From contig NZ_NGJN01000001.1 of the NCBI RefSeq assembly GCF_002266855.1, positions 620,001 to 684,000 of the forward strand: 64,000 nt of DNA. Direction: 5' to 3'. Origin of the DNA: Winogradskyella aurantia (GTDB taxonomy: Bacteria; Bacteroidota; Bacteroidia; Flavobacteriales; Flavobacteriaceae). A model generated the notes under the pieces. That model saw only the letters and a list, made by a program, of their open reading frames with translations. It did no database searches and was not told where the DNA came from. The position numbers were made by a program, and so were the translations under genes. Each line of letters begins with the position of its first letter. Position 1 is the stretch's first letter. Below are positions 44,133 through 54,386 of this stretch, piece after piece.

Positions 44133-47063
44133 TTATTTAATTGAAATTTCATCTGCAAAAATCCAGCTCCTTCCATCCAGTGGATGCCCCAAGTGCCACT
44201 TTGGGAGAATCCCTAGTTTTTTTGCAATAATTTTTACATACCTTTTGTTGCCTAATTTGGAAAGCTTTACTTTTTCAATTTTGATATTATCGTCCTTAGT
44301 AGCCGCATCAAATTCCCAAGTCATATTTTTTGTAAAATTTATTCCATCGGTTGATGTTAGAATATCTACTTCTGTAGGCAAAAATATCCATGCGCCTTGG
44401 TCTTGAAGAAAGCTGACTTCTAGGTTGTAAATAACTCTTTCAGTTCCTAAATCAACAGTAGCAATTAAATCGGTATTGTGATAACCTTGCCAGCTGCCGG
44501 TTCTATAGTTTTTTGTGCTTCGTATACCGTCAATTAGGGCATCATTGCCTCCAGCGGAGTATTGATTGGCGTAATCACTTTCTAGAGTAATACTTAAATT
44601 AGGGTCTATCTTAAAAAATGGGGTTGATAAAACGGGACTTTTTAAGTGTCCTTTTTCAGAATATAGTTTTACTCTTGTGTCTTCAGAAATTGTGAATGGT
44701 TTGTCGTAAACTTTAAATTCTCCTTCATTTATAGCATAATAAATTATAGCATCTTTTTCAGAGGTGCTTAATACAATTTCGGTAGAACCTCTGAAGGTAA
44801 TATCACCTTCTGCAATAAATGGTGATGGTAAAATGATATGCTCCGTAATTTCGGTCTTTGGTTCCTGACCTTCGCGACTTCCCCAAATCGCAGGATTATC
44901 GGTCATTGTAAATTCCAGTGTACCTCCATTTATAATAGCATCATGACTTAAATAGCTAACATCTAATTTCTTACCATTAAGTTTTACGTTTTCTACATAG
45001 ATATTGGTATCGCTGAGATTATTGGCAACTATGGTAAATTCTTTTTCATTTTCAAGATTAATGGTGGCTTTATCGAATAGTGGTGTGCCAATAATGTACT
45101 GATTACTCCCTGGTGTAACCGAATAAAAGCCCATGGAGCTCATTACATACCAGGCACTCATTTGCCCACAGTCTTCGTTACCCGAAATACCATCTGGGTC
45201 ATTAGTATAGAGCTCAGTTAATATTTGATGGACTTTCTCTTGAGTTTTATGCGGCTTGTTCACAAAGTTATAGAGATACGCCATATGATGACTTGGCTCG
45301 TTACCATGGGCATATTGCCCAATTAAACCTGTAATATCAGATTGCTCTCTGCCAGAAGTTTCTGTTTTGGCTGTAAATAACTCATCTAATTTTTGTTCTA
45401 ATTGTTTTTTCCCACCTAACAGATTTATAAATCCTGAAACATCTTGGGGCACATAAAAACTGTACTGCCAGGCGTTTGCCTCAGTGTAATTAAAATTCAC
45501 CTCGTATGGATCGAAGGGTGCAAACCAGGTGTTGCGAAAACGTCCTCTCATAAATTGGGTTTCGGGATCAAACACATTTTTGTAATACTGTGCACGTTGG
45601 ATGTAGGTTTTATAATCTTCGGTTTTCCCCATGGCCTCTGCCATTTGCGCAATGGTCCAATCGTCATAAGCGTATTCTAATGTTTTAGAGACCGATTCAC
45701 TTTCTTCGTCTACAGGAATAAATCCATACGTTTTGTAAGCCTCAAGACCAAATTTATCTCGTGTTGCTGAATGTTTCATCGCTTCAAAGGCCTTTTCTGC
45801 ATCGTAATCTCTAATGCCTTTTAAGTAGGCATCTGCAACTACGGGCACTGCGTGATAGCCAATCATACAATCGGTATAATTGCCGGCTAAATCCCACATA
45901 GGCATGATGCCACCTTCGTCGTATTTCGCCAAAAAGGTATTGATGAAATCATTGGTTCGGTCTTGTTCAATAATGGTATATAAGGGATGTGCCGCTCTGT
46001 AGGTGTCCCAAAGTGAGAATACAGAATAGTAATCAAAATCTGTAGTTTTATGAATTTCTAAATCCATGCCTCTATAACGTCCATCCACATCCTGATACAA
46101 TTGTGGGGCCAACATGGTATGATACAGAGCTGTGTAAAAATTTGTTTTTTTATCGGTATCCTCGCTTTCAACAACTATTTTTTCAAGCTGTGATTCCCAA
46201 GCTTCTTGAGCTTCTTTTTTAACGGTTTCAAAATCTTTTTTTAAAACTTCGGTTTCTAAGTTTTTGCGAGCACCATCAACATCAACAGCAGAAATTCCAA
46301 TCTTAAAATAAATGGGTTCATTATTAGGATTAGTAAAATGTAAGGCTGTTCGTCTACCTCCAAAAGTTCCTGTCAAAGGTGTTGATTGCACAACATCTTT
46401 AAATGGATGTGATGTTTTAATCACATAAAATAAACGTTGGTCTTTTGCCCAGGCTTCAGAATGTCTGTAACCCACTATTTCTGTATCAGAAACCTTATCG
46501 ATTTTAGCATCTAAAACCTTATCACGATGCTCTAAATCTAAAATCACATATTGATTTTCTGCCGAGGGAAACTCGTATTTATGAATTCCACTACGTTGAG
46601 CAACTGTCAATTCAACATCAATATTTGAAGAATCTAAATGTACTTTGTAGTAACCGGGTTCTGCTATTTCGTTATCATGAGAGAAATGAGCGCGATAGCC
46701 TTTTTTGCCATCCGCACCATTATTAAAAACCGGTTCATTTGTTGGCATTAAAAGGATATCTCCATAGTCACTGATGCCTGTTCCACTAAGGTGGGTATGA
46801 GAAAACCCATAAATATAACTGTCAGTATAATGGTAACCCGAGCAGCCATCCCAACCCTCTAATCGTGTATCCGGACTTAATTGCATCATCCCAAAAGGCA
46901 TGGTTGCACCCGGATAGGTATGGCCGTGACCACCAGTACCAATAAACGGGTTTACATAGGTAATAAGTGGTTGGTCTTTTTGAGCTTCAGAAATTGAACT
47001 TGGATTTTGACAATTAAAAAAAAGAAGAATTACAACTAAAATGGAGGTTTGCCTAAAGTTCAT
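44133..47063 (-). CDS. GH92 alpha-mannosidase lipoprotein with C-terminal carbohydrate-binding module
   Basis: A 976-residue exo-alpha-mannosidase that trims mannose from high-mannose N-glycans. The start at 47063 gives a lipoprotein-like signal ([11 protein letters not shown], Cys18). The GH92 catalytic part (about 35-740) has [20 protein letters not shown], the acid Glu in [13 protein letters not shown] and the [19 protein letters not shown] signature. After it come a chitobiase-type beta-sandwich (about 760-830) and an F5/8-type C (CBM32-like) domain ending [11 protein letters not shown]. The divergent GH20 gene, 39 bases away, ends in the same two modules. It is first in a three-gene operon. 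Confidence 0.95.
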   Translation of the reverse strand: MNFRQTSILVVILLFFNCQNPSSISEAQKDQPLITYVNPFIGTGGHGHTYPGATMPFGMMQLSPDTRLEGWDGCSGYHYTDSYIYGFSHTHLSGTGISDYGDILLMPTNEPVFNNGADGKKGYRAHFSHDNEIAEPGYYKVHLDSSNIDVELTVAQRSGIHKYEFPSAENQYVILDLEHRDKVLDAKIDKVSDTEIVGYRHSEAWAKDQRLFYVIKTSHPFKDVVQSTPLTGTFGGRRTALHFTNPNNEPIYFKIGISAVDVDGARKNLETEVLKKDFETVKKEAQEAWESQLEKIVVESEDTDKKTNFYTALYHTMLAPQLYQDVDGRYRGMDLEIHKTTDFDYYSVFSLWDTYRAAHPLYTIIEQDRTNDFINTFLAKYDEGGIMPMWDLAGNYTDCMIGYHAVPVVADAYLKGIRDYDAEKAFEAMKHSATRDKFGLEAYKTYGFIPVDEESESVSKTLEYAYDDWTIAQMAEAMGKTEDYKTYIQRAQYYKNVFDPETQFMRGRFRNTWFAPFDPYEVNFNYTEANAWQYSFYVPQDVSGFINLLGGKKQLEQKLDELFTAKTETSGREQSDITGLIGQYAHGNEPSHHMAYLYNFVNKPHKTQEKVHQILTELYTNDPDGISGNEDCGQMSAWYVMSSMGFYSVTPGSNQYIIGTPLFDKATINLENEKEFTIVANNLSDTNIYVENVKLNGKKLDVSYLSHDAIINGGTLEFTMTDNPAIWGSREGQEPKTEITEHIILPSPFIAEGDITFRGSTEIVLSTSEKDAIIYYAINEGEFKVYDKPFTISEDTRVKLYSEKGHLKSPVLSTPFFKIDPNLSITLESDYANQYSAGGNDALIDGIRSTKNYRTGSWQGYHNTDLIATVDLGTERVIYNLEVSFLQDQGAWIFLPTEVDILTSTDGINFTKNMTWEFDAATKDDNIKIEKVKLSKLGNKRYVKIIAKKLGILPKWHLGHPLDGRSWIFADEISIK

Positions 47064-47102
47064 CAAAAAGATTGCTAATTTTAATGCATCTAATATAGTA
47101 AA

Positions 47103-49376
47103 ATGCAAATCAAGAAAGTCTTTAGTCTAGCCCTTTTTCTTCTGTTTTTGTCAAGCTGTGAACAAAACAAAATTCAGAATATTGAAGTTCAAATTACTCC
47201 AAAACCTTTAAACCAGACCATGGGTCAAGGTTTTTTTGAATTAAGTAGTACTACAGGCCTTAATTATCCCGAAGAGTTAAAAATATCTGGAGAATTCTTA
47301 AAATCATTTATTGAGCAGAGCAAATCCATTAAGCTCAAAAAAGGTAACGACATACGGTTTAGTATTGATGAAACTATTACAAGTGATGAAGGCTATACCC
47401 TTAAGGTCTCGCCTGAGACCATTGAAATAAAAGCCAAAACCGACAAAGGCGCTTTTTATGCTGTTCAGTCTTTCCGCCAGATGCTTCCTGTAGCTTTCGA
47501 GATTGGAAATTTTGAAAAAAGTAAAGTGGAAATTCCAGCAATCACCATTGCAGATGCGCCACGGTTTTCTTACAGAGGTATGCATCTAGACGTTGGTAGG
47601 CATATGTATCCTGTTGCCTTTATTAAAAAGTATATTGATGCCTTGGCCATGTTAAAAATGAACACCTTTCATTGGCATTTAACAGAAGACCAAGGTTGGC
47701 GTATTGAGATTAAAAAATACCCGAAGCTACAAGAGGTGGCCGCTTATAGAAACGAGACCTTAAAAGGACATTACAGTGACCAACCCCAGCAATTTGATTC
47801 TAAGCGCTATGGTGGTTATTACACACAGGAGGAAGTCAAAGATATTGTAGCCTATGCGCAAGAACGCTTTGTTACTGTAATCCCCGAAATTGAAATGCCA
47901 GGTCATAGTCAAGCAGCTATAGCTGCTTACCCCGAGTTAGGTTGTAAGGAGGAACAAGTTGAGGTTGCTACAAAATGGGGTATTTTTGAAGATATTTACT
48001 GCACTAAAGAAGAAACCTTTACCTTTCTTGAAGATGTATTAGATGAGGTTTTAGAACTTTTTCCGAGTGAATATATTCATATTGGAGGTGATGAGGCACC
48101 AAAAACCCGATGGAAAGAATGTCCTAACTGCCAAAAGCGGATTAAAGAAGAAGGTTTAAAGGACGAGCACGAATTGCAGAATTATTTCATTACTAGAATG
48201 GAAAAATATTTGAATTCTAAGGGTCGGCAAATTATTGGTTGGGATGAAATTTTGGAAGGGGGGCTGGCACCTAATGCCACAGTAATGTCTTGGCGTGGTA
48301 CTAGCGGAGCAGTTCAGGCTGCAAAATCTGGTCACAATGTAGTTATGACACCAACATCACATTGCTATTTTGATTATTACCAATCAAAAAATGAAGATGA
48401 GCCGACAGCGATAGGAGGTTTCTTACCTCTTGAAAAGGTTTATGCCTTTAATCCAATTCCTGAAGAGTTAACTGAAGAAGAATCCCAATATGTGTTGGGC
48501 GCTCAAGGTAATGTTTGGACCGAATATATTCCAACAGAAGACCACGTAGAATATATGGTATTCCCTAGAATATTTGCGATGAGTGAGGTGGTATGGTCTT
48601 CTCCGAGTAATAAGAATTATCCTGATTTTGTGAATAGACTTGAGCATTTTCATGAACGTTTAGAGGCTTTAAGCATCAATTACGCAAATCATCTGTACGA
48701 GCTTAGTGGCCAATTACAAAATGAAAATGAACAATTAAGCTACACGTTAGAAACAGTAACAAAAGGAAAAGCCATTTTATACACTATGGATGGCACTGAA
48801 CCAACATTTAAATCGGAGACTTACAGTAAGCCTATTCCACTGAATAAAAGCGTAAACATAAAAGCAGCAGTTTTTGAAAATAATGAACGATTAGGCTCTG
48901 TTTTTTCTGAACGTATAAATCTACATAAAGCAGTTGGTGCTGAAATTGCCATTGATAAAGAACCACATAAAGCCTTTTTGGGTAGTGGTGCAGAAGGACT
49001 AATCAACGGCATTAGCGGAAGCGATACACGGTTTGGAGACAAAGAGTGGTTAGGGTTTTGGGGTGAGGATATTGAGATTACAATTGACTTAGGTGCGGAA
49101 GTTGAAATTACCTCCATTGAAACTAGATTTTATAATGGTAATGGACAGTGGATTTATGCACCAAGGACCCTTGAAATTGCCTTTGATAATGATAAAGACT
49201 TTAAAACATATGAGTTAAGTCCAGAAAACTTAATTGTTAATTTTAAAGCTAATTTTAAAGACATTAGAGCCAAAACGATAACTATCAAAGTTCCTAATTT
49301 CGGTACTATTGCTGAAGGCAAGCAGGGTGCTGGAAATGAGGCGTGGACCTTTATTGATGAGATTATTGTGAATTGA
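47103..49376 (+). CDS. GH20 beta-N-acetylhexosaminidase lipoprotein
   Basis: A 757-residue exo-hexosaminidase removing terminal beta-GlcNAc, here probably from the chitobiose core. A lipoprotein signal (LFLLFLSSC) is followed by the GH20 N-terminal alpha/beta domain (about 30-145) and the TIM barrel (about 150-500) with FSYRGMHLDVGRHM, HWHLTEDQGWRIEI and the catalytic pair Asp330-Glu331 in HIGGDEAPKTRW, which uses the substrate N-acetyl group. The tail has a chitobiase C-terminal sandwich (about 555-610) and an F5/8-type C domain ending WTFIDEIIVN. Divergent from GH92. Confidence 0.96.
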   Translation: MQIKKVFSLALFLLFLSSCEQNKIQNIEVQITPKPLNQTMGQGFFELSSTTGLNYPEELKISGEFLKSFIEQSKSIKLKKGNDIRFSIDETITSDEGYTLKVSPETIEIKAKTDKGAFYAVQSFRQMLPVAFEIGNFEKSKVEIPAITIADAPRFSYRGMHLDVGRHMYPVAFIKKYIDALAMLKMNTFHWHLTEDQGWRIEIKKYPKLQEVAAYRNETLKGHYSDQPQQFDSKRYGGYYTQEEVKDIVAYAQERFVTVIPEIEMPGHSQAAIAAYPELGCKEEQVEVATKWGIFEDIYCTKEETFTFLEDVLDEVLELFPSEYIHIGGDEAPKTRWKECPNCQKRIKEEGLKDEHELQNYFITRMEKYLNSKGRQIIGWDEILEGGLAPNATVMSWRGTSGAVQAAKSGHNVVMTPTSHCYFDYYQSKNEDEPTAIGGFLPLEKVYAFNPIPEELTEEESQYVLGAQGNVWTEYIPTEDHVEYMVFPRIFAMSEVVWSSPSNKNYPDFVNRLEHFHERLEALSINYANHLYELSGQLQNENEQLSYTLETVTKGKAILYTMDGTEPTFKSETYSKPIPLNKSVNIKAAVFENNERLGSVFSERINLHKAVGAEIAIDKEPHKAFLGSGAEGLINGISGSDTRFGDKEWLGFWGEDIEITIDLGAEVEITSIETRFYNGNGQWIYAPRTLEIAFDNDKDFKTYELSPENLIVNFKANFKDIRAKTITIKVPNFGTIAEGKQGAGNEAWTFIDEIIVN

Positions 49377-49401
49377 TCTAAGCCTTGAATAACAACTTTC
49401 T

Positions 49402-49515
49402 GAAGGGGACAACCCCGAGGGTTAAAATTTACAAATATCCCCTTGAGGGGACTTTAAGCGGGTGTAAAGAAGAAATTAATAAATATTATAATAACCAATT
49501 AATAGACTCCCGCTT
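49402..49515 (+). repeat. Hairpin-rich intergenic element between GH20 and cutC
   Basis: Within the 153 bases between the genes are several inverted repeats: GGGG/CCCC (49405-49416), AACCC/GGGTT (49411-49423), TCCCC/GGGGA with a 4-base loop (49438-49451), and a wider AAGCGGG (49456-49462) with CCCGCTT (49509-49515). G-runs contrast with the AT-rich surroundings. It may be a terminator or mRNA stabiliser, or a degenerate copy of a dispersed palindromic repeat. Confidence 0.4.
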
Positions 49516-49529
49516 TTGTGTGAAATATT

Positions 49530-50219
49530 ATGAAACTAGAAATCTGCGCCAACTCATACCAATCCGCTAAAAATGCCCAAGACGCAGGTGCACATCGCAT
49601 CGAATTATGTCAAGAGTTGTCCGTTGGTGGCTTAACGCCATCTTATGGCTTATTAAAGCAAGTTGTTGAGAATTTAGAAATACCTGTTTTTGTCTTGATT
49701 AGACCTAGAAGCGGTGATTTTGTATATTCAGATGCCGAGTTTGAAATTATGAAAAATGATATTCAGCTCTGTAAGAAATTAGGATGTAAAGGCATTGTTG
49801 CTGGGGTGTTAAATTCAGACAAAACTATTGATTTAGAGAGAACAAAGGAGTTGGTTGAACTATCAAAGCCATTGGAGTTCACCTTTCATCGTGCGTTTGA
49901 TGAGGTTACCAATCCGAAAGAAGCTTTAGAACAATTAATAGATTTCGGGATTAAGCGGGTTTTAACGTCTGGCCAGGCGTCTTCAGCCGAACTCGGATTA
50001 GCTCTGTTGAAAGAATTAAATGAAATGGCAGGAGAAAGAATTATTATTTTGGCAGGAGCTGGCGTTTCACCAGAGAATGCATCAAAATTCAAAGAAGCCC
50101 GTTTACAGGAAATTCACGCCTCAGCGTCGTCGCAACTTGAAGAGCAAAATTCATTATTTTCGATGACATTAACCTATTCTGACCCCCAAAAAATTAAAGC
50201 TATTTTAAATGCGCTATAG
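49530..50219 (+). CDS. cutC: CutC-family TIM-barrel protein
   Basis: A 229-residue cytoplasmic protein of the CutC family, named for copper tolerance in E. coli, although its biochemical role is unsettled. Signatures are LEICANSYQSAKNAQDAGAHRIELCQELSVGGLTPS, VLIRPRSGDFVYSDAEF, FTFHRAFDEV and RVLTSGQASSA. It lies inside the N-glycan locus and its last 11 bases overlap the beta-mannosidase gene, so the two are translationally linked. No copper transporter or copper regulator is near, which favours a role tied to glycan use. Confidence 0.93.
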   Translation: MKLEICANSYQSAKNAQDAGAHRIELCQELSVGGLTPSYGLLKQVVENLEIPVFVLIRPRSGDFVYSDAEFEIMKNDIQLCKKLGCKGIVAGVLNSDKTIDLERTKELVELSKPLEFTFHRAFDEVTNPKEALEQLIDFGIKRVLTSGQASSAELGLALLKELNEMAGERIIILAGAGVSPENASKFKEARLQEIHASASSQLEEQNSLFSMTLTYSDPQKIKAILNAL

Positions 50220-52695
50220 TCTTCTGTTAGTCATCCTTGTATCTTTTAGTTGCCAACCTAAACACGATTTGCCAGAAATTATAGCCTTGCATAATAATTG
50301 GCAGTTCAAAAAAGTTACAGATTCGGTTTGGCAATCGGCAACCGTGCCTGGCAATGTGCATTCAGATTTGTTAGATCATCAAATTATTGAAGACCCTTTT
50401 ATAGGAAACAACGAAAAGGATGTGCAATGGGTGTCTGACGCGGATTGGGAATACAAAACATCCTTTGCCTTGGATGAAGAAACACTTAAAAAACAAAACT
50501 TCCAGCTTAATTTTGAAGGTTTAGATACCTATGCTTCGGTTTATTTAAATGATAGTTTAATACTAAAGGCTAATAATGCATTTAGAGCATGGCATGTTAA
50601 TGTAAAATCACTTTTGTCTTTAGAAAACGAACTTCGATTGGTGTTTGAGCATACGTCAAAATACGAAGAAGCGGAAAAGGAAAAGTTACCTTATGAGTTA
50701 CCCGAAGGGAATAGGGTTTTTACTCGAAAGGCCCAATTTCAATACGGATGGGATTGGGGGCCAAAATTAAACACAAGTGGTATTTGGCGACCAGTTAAGC
50801 TCATAGCTTGGAATGATGCAAAGATTCAAGATGCCTATGTCCATCAAATGGAGTTAAATGATTCAATTGCCCAGCTGATGCTTCAGGTAGATTTCTCAAA
50901 TGCTAAAACGGATGGCTATCGGTTCGAGGTGCGGGTTAATGATACTCTCGTTGCTGTTTCTGAAGAGAGTTCGCAATACAGCCCAATGTCAATTCCTTTT
51001 CAAATTAAAAATCCAAAACGCTGGTGGCCGCACAATCTAGGGGAACCTTATTTGTACGACATTAAGCTCGTTATAAAAGACAATAGAAAAATTTTAGACA
51101 GTATTTCTGTCAAAAAAGGCCTCCGAACTATTGAACTGTTCACTGAAAAAGATAGTATTGGGGAAAGCTTCTATTTTAAGGTTAATAATATACCGGTTTA
51201 TGCAAAAGGGGCCAATTATATTCCACAACACAGTTTGCAAAACAAAGTCAATGATTCGGATTATGAAAGATTAGTAAATGACGCCGTTTATGCTAATATG
51301 AATATGCTCCGGGTGTGGGGAGGAGGCATTTATGAAAATGAAATATTCTATGACTTGTGTGATGAAAAAGGTATTTTGGTTTGGCAAGATTTTATGTTTG
51401 CCTGTGCTATGTATCCCGGTGATAAAGCCTTTTTAGAAAATGTAAAACAAGAAGCCATTGACAATGTGAAACGCCTTAGAAATCATGCCTCAATAGCGTT
51501 GTGGTGTGGTAATAATGAAAACTCTGAAGGCTGGCATCGCTGGGGTTGGCAGGACGGAAGAAGCGAAAAAGAGAAGGAAGAGATTTGGAACAACTATTTA
51601 AAAGTTTTCGACTCTATTTTACCAAATACAGTTGCCCAATTTACAGATATAGATTATTGGGAAAGCTCGCCAAAATATGGGCGTGGAAATCCCAAATATA
51701 TAACCGAAGGTGATGCTCACGACTGGTGGGTTTGGCACGATGCCTATCCTTTTGAGCATTTGGAATACAGTATTCCGCGTTTTATGAGTGAGTTTGGGTT
51801 TCAGTCATTTCCAGGTTATGAGGTGATAAAGTATATTACCCAAAACGATAGTGTTGATATTTCTTCGGAAGGTTTTAAAAATCATCAAAAACACCTTAGA
51901 GGCTTTGAACTTATTGAAACTTATATGAAACGAGATTTTCCCGTTCCAACAGAAGCAGAAGATTATGTATATATGAGTCAATTATTGCAAGCCTACGGAA
52001 TCACCAAAGGAATTAAAGCACAAAGACGCGCCAAGCCCTATAATATGGGAACTTTAATTTGGCAACTCAACGATTGTTGGCCTGCAGTCTCTTGGAGTAG
52101 CATCGATTATTTCGGACATTGGAAAGCACTGCAATATAAATTAAAACGTAGTTACGATGATATTTTGCTGTCGTCAACAATTCAAAACGACACGCTGAAC
52201 GTATGTATTGTTAATGATAAACTAGAAGAAGAACGCGGCAAACTTTGGATGTCTGTAGAGGATTTTAATGGAAAAATACTATGGAAAGAGTCGGTAGAAA
52301 TTCAAGTGATGCCTGGCTCAAGCGAGGTTAAATATAAAATACCATTAAGTGCTATTTCATTCCCAAAAGACGAAATTGTACTTAATTTGGGTTTCAATTT
52401 AAAAAAAGAATTATTCTTCTTCGTAAAACCAAAAGACTTAAAACTCAAACAAGCCAATGTAAAAACGAAGTTTTTAAAAATGCCAGACGGTTTTAAAGTA
52501 ATGTTAACATCTAAAACACTGCAAAAAGATGTTTTTTTAAGCACTAAATATAAGGGTTGGTTTCATGACAACTTCTTTGATTTGTTGCCAGAAGAACAAA
52601 AGTGGATTTATTTTAAAACAGAGGATAATAGGTTGGATAATGCACAATTTTTAGATGATCTAGAAATAAAAAGCTTTAACAATTTCATAAGATAA
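50209..52695 (+). CDS. GH2 beta-mannosidase lipoprotein
   Basis: An 828-residue GH2 enzyme removing the beta-1,4-mannose from the N-glycan core. A lipoprotein signal (LLLVILVSFSC) leads to the jelly-roll sugar-binding domain (WQSATVPGNVHSDLLDH, FEGLDTYASVYLND), an Ig-like domain, and the TIM barrel with acid/base Glu437 (WCGNNENSEGW) and nucleophile Glu528 (MSEFGFQSFP). RVWGGGIYENEIFYDLCDEKGILVWQDFMFACAMYP is typical of mannosidases rather than galactosidases. Two C-terminal sandwich domains follow. The start overlaps cutC by 11 bases. Confidence 0.95.
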   Translation: MRYSLLLVILVSFSCQPKHDLPEIIALHNNWQFKKVTDSVWQSATVPGNVHSDLLDHQIIEDPFIGNNEKDVQWVSDADWEYKTSFALDEETLKKQNFQLNFEGLDTYASVYLNDSLILKANNAFRAWHVNVKSLLSLENELRLVFEHTSKYEEAEKEKLPYELPEGNRVFTRKAQFQYGWDWGPKLNTSGIWRPVKLIAWNDAKIQDAYVHQMELNDSIAQLMLQVDFSNAKTDGYRFEVRVNDTLVAVSEESSQYSPMSIPFQIKNPKRWWPHNLGEPYLYDIKLVIKDNRKILDSISVKKGLRTIELFTEKDSIGESFYFKVNNIPVYAKGANYIPQHSLQNKVNDSDYERLVNDAVYANMNMLRVWGGGIYENEIFYDLCDEKGILVWQDFMFACAMYPGDKAFLENVKQEAIDNVKRLRNHASIALWCGNNENSEGWHRWGWQDGRSEKEKEEIWNNYLKVFDSILPNTVAQFTDIDYWESSPKYGRGNPKYITEGDAHDWWVWHDAYPFEHLEYSIPRFMSEFGFQSFPGYEVIKYITQNDSVDISSEGFKNHQKHLRGFELIETYMKRDFPVPTEAEDYVYMSQLLQAYGITKGIKAQRRAKPYNMGTLIWQLNDCWPAVSWSSIDYFGHWKALQYKLKRSYDDILLSSTIQNDTLNVCIVNDKLEEERGKLWMSVEDFNGKILWKESVEIQVMPGSSEVKYKIPLSAISFPKDEIVLNLGFNLKKELFFFVKPKDLKLKQANVKTKFLKMPDGFKVMLTSKTLQKDVFLSTKYKGWFHDNFFDLLPEEQKWIYFKTEDNRLDNAQFLDDLEIKSFNNFIR

Positions 52696-52738
52696 GTCAG
52701 TGGTCTACTTTGTACATTTGATTTTAAATAGGTATTGA

Positions 52739-53977
52739 ATGCGCTGGTTACTTTTTATCATTATCGTAGGGGTTGCAGATTATTATGCGTTCCAAGCGCT
52801 TCGAGCTGTTACAAAAAGCAATTGGTGGTATCTGTTATATTGGATGTTCACCTTGGCCATAATTGGAAATTTCGTATACCAATTTTATGGCTTTAATAGA
52901 AGTAATGGCTTTTCTCAAAGCAATTCCTTAGCTGTTGGATTTCTTATCGCAATGATTGTTCCAAAACTGGTCCTTATCGCCGTGATGTTTACCGAAGATA
53001 TTTTTAGAGTACCACAAGGAGTTTACAGTTATTTTATGCAAGATAGCGGAAGCGACAATGGTGTTAAGCACTTACCATCACGACGCAAATTTATAAGTCA
53101 GCTAGCCTTGGGAATAGCAGCTGTTCCATTTGCGTCTATTCTTTACGGGATGTATAAGGGCAAGTACAATTTCAAGGTACTTAAGTATACTCTCCACTTC
53201 GAAGATTTACCCGATGCTTTTAATGGTTACCGATTAACGCAGATAAGTGACATTCACTCAGGTAGTTTTGATAACGTTAAAAAGGTAGAATATGCTATAG
53301 ACTTGATAAATAAGCAAGAAAGTGATGTGATATTATTTACAGGTGATATGGTTAACAACAAAGCTACCGAACTAGAGCCTTATGTGTCAATTTTTAAAAA
53401 ATTGAAGGCAACAGATGGCATGTTTTCTGTTTTGGGTAATCATGACTACGGCGATTATGTACGTTGGGATTCAGATGATGAGAAAAAACAAAATTTAGAG
53501 CGGCTCAAGGAACTTCAAAAGGAAATAGGTTTCGATTTATTGTTGAATGATAATCGTTTTTTAGAAAAGAAGGGAGAGCGCATTGCCATAATTGGAGTTG
53601 AAAACTGGGGTAAAGGTGGTTTTAAAAAGGCAGGTGATTTGAAACAAGCGGCTTTTGGTGTTGATAAAAACGATTTTAAAGTCTTATTGAGCCACGATCC
53701 TAGCCACTGGGATGCGGAAGTTATTAATGACGAGTATCACTATCATTTAACCTTAAGCGGTCATACCCATGGCATGCAGTTTGGGATAGAAATTCCGGGG
53801 GTTTTTAAATGGAGTCCAGTAAAATGGCGCTATAAGCATTGGGCGGGTATTTATGAGCAGTTGGGCCAGTATATTAATGTCAACAGAGGCTTCGGCTATT
53901 TAGCCTTTCCCGGACGTGTAGGTATTTGGCCAGAAATAACGGTTATAGAGTTGAAGAAAGGCGTAAAAAATGCATAA
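52739..53977 (+). CDS. Membrane-anchored metallophosphoesterase
   Basis: A 412-residue calcineurin-like phosphoesterase. N-terminal membrane helices (about 2-18, 28-50, 64-86) and a further hydrophobic segment near 125-140 anchor it. The catalytic domain has the five dimetal motifs: QISDIHSG, FTGDMVNN, VLGNHDYGD, LLSHDPSHWD and LSGHTHGMQFG. The form resembles YkuE/YaeI-type enzymes acting on membrane lipids, but its substrate is unknown. It follows the beta-mannosidase by 43 bases and may be cotranscribed, though a TACATTTG element at 52713-52720 could provide a separate start. Confidence 0.92.
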   Translation: MRWLLFIIIVGVADYYAFQALRAVTKSNWWYLLYWMFTLAIIGNFVYQFYGFNRSNGFSQSNSLAVGFLIAMIVPKLVLIAVMFTEDIFRVPQGVYSYFMQDSGSDNGVKHLPSRRKFISQLALGIAAVPFASILYGMYKGKYNFKVLKYTLHFEDLPDAFNGYRLTQISDIHSGSFDNVKKVEYAIDLINKQESDVILFTGDMVNNKATELEPYVSIFKKLKATDGMFSVLGNHDYGDYVRWDSDDEKKQNLERLKELQKEIGFDLLLNDNRFLEKKGERIAIIGVENWGKGGFKKAGDLKQAAFGVDKNDFKVLLSHDPSHWDAEVINDEYHYHLTLSGHTHGMQFGIEIPGVFKWSPVKWRYKHWAGIYEQLGQYINVNRGFGYLAFPGRVGIWPEITVIELKKGVKNA

Positions 53978-54086
53978 TTACTAACAATTGTTTATTTTTA
54001 TGAACCTCATAATGAACTTGCTACATTTTTGGTATTGAAATTTTAACTAGGTTTGTAAAACAGTATTGGATTAAAAACTAATTAGT

Positions 54087-54383
54087 ATGTCAAAATTCGG
54101 GGAATTAATTGATGTAGAAATTCCTGTACTTCTCGACTTCTACACAGAATGGAATGAGCAATCCATTGCAATGCATCCAGTACTTAGAGATGTGGCCGCA
54201 GCTTTGGGAGATAAGGCAAAAGTTATAAAAATTGATGTAGATAAAAATAAAGAGCTCGCTGAGGCCTTAAGGGTTAAAGGTCTTCCTACACTGATAATTT
54301 ATAAAAACGGTGAGATGAAATGGCGTCATAGCGGCGAACAAGATGCAAATACCTTAATCGGTATTATTCAAGAATATGTGTAG
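54087..54383 (+). CDS. Thioredoxin-fold protein lacking the CxxC active site
   Basis: A 98-residue thioredoxin-fold protein without a signal peptide. The fold is clear: VLLDFYTEW, then the helix MHPVLRDVAAAL, KVIKIDVDKNKELAEALRVKGLPTLIIYKNGEM with the cis-Pro, and a final helix. At the place of WCGPC the sequence is WNEQS, so both redox cysteines are gone, and the protein has no cysteine at all. It cannot act as a dithiol oxidoreductase and probably binds a partner or acts as a chaperone-like module. A TAGGTTTG element (54048-54055) lies upstream. Confidence 0.9.
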   Translation: MSKFGELIDVEIPVLLDFYTEWNEQSIAMHPVLRDVAAALGDKAKVIKIDVDKNKELAEALRVKGLPTLIIYKNGEMKWRHSGEQDANTLIGIIQEYV

Positions 54384-54386
54384 TCA

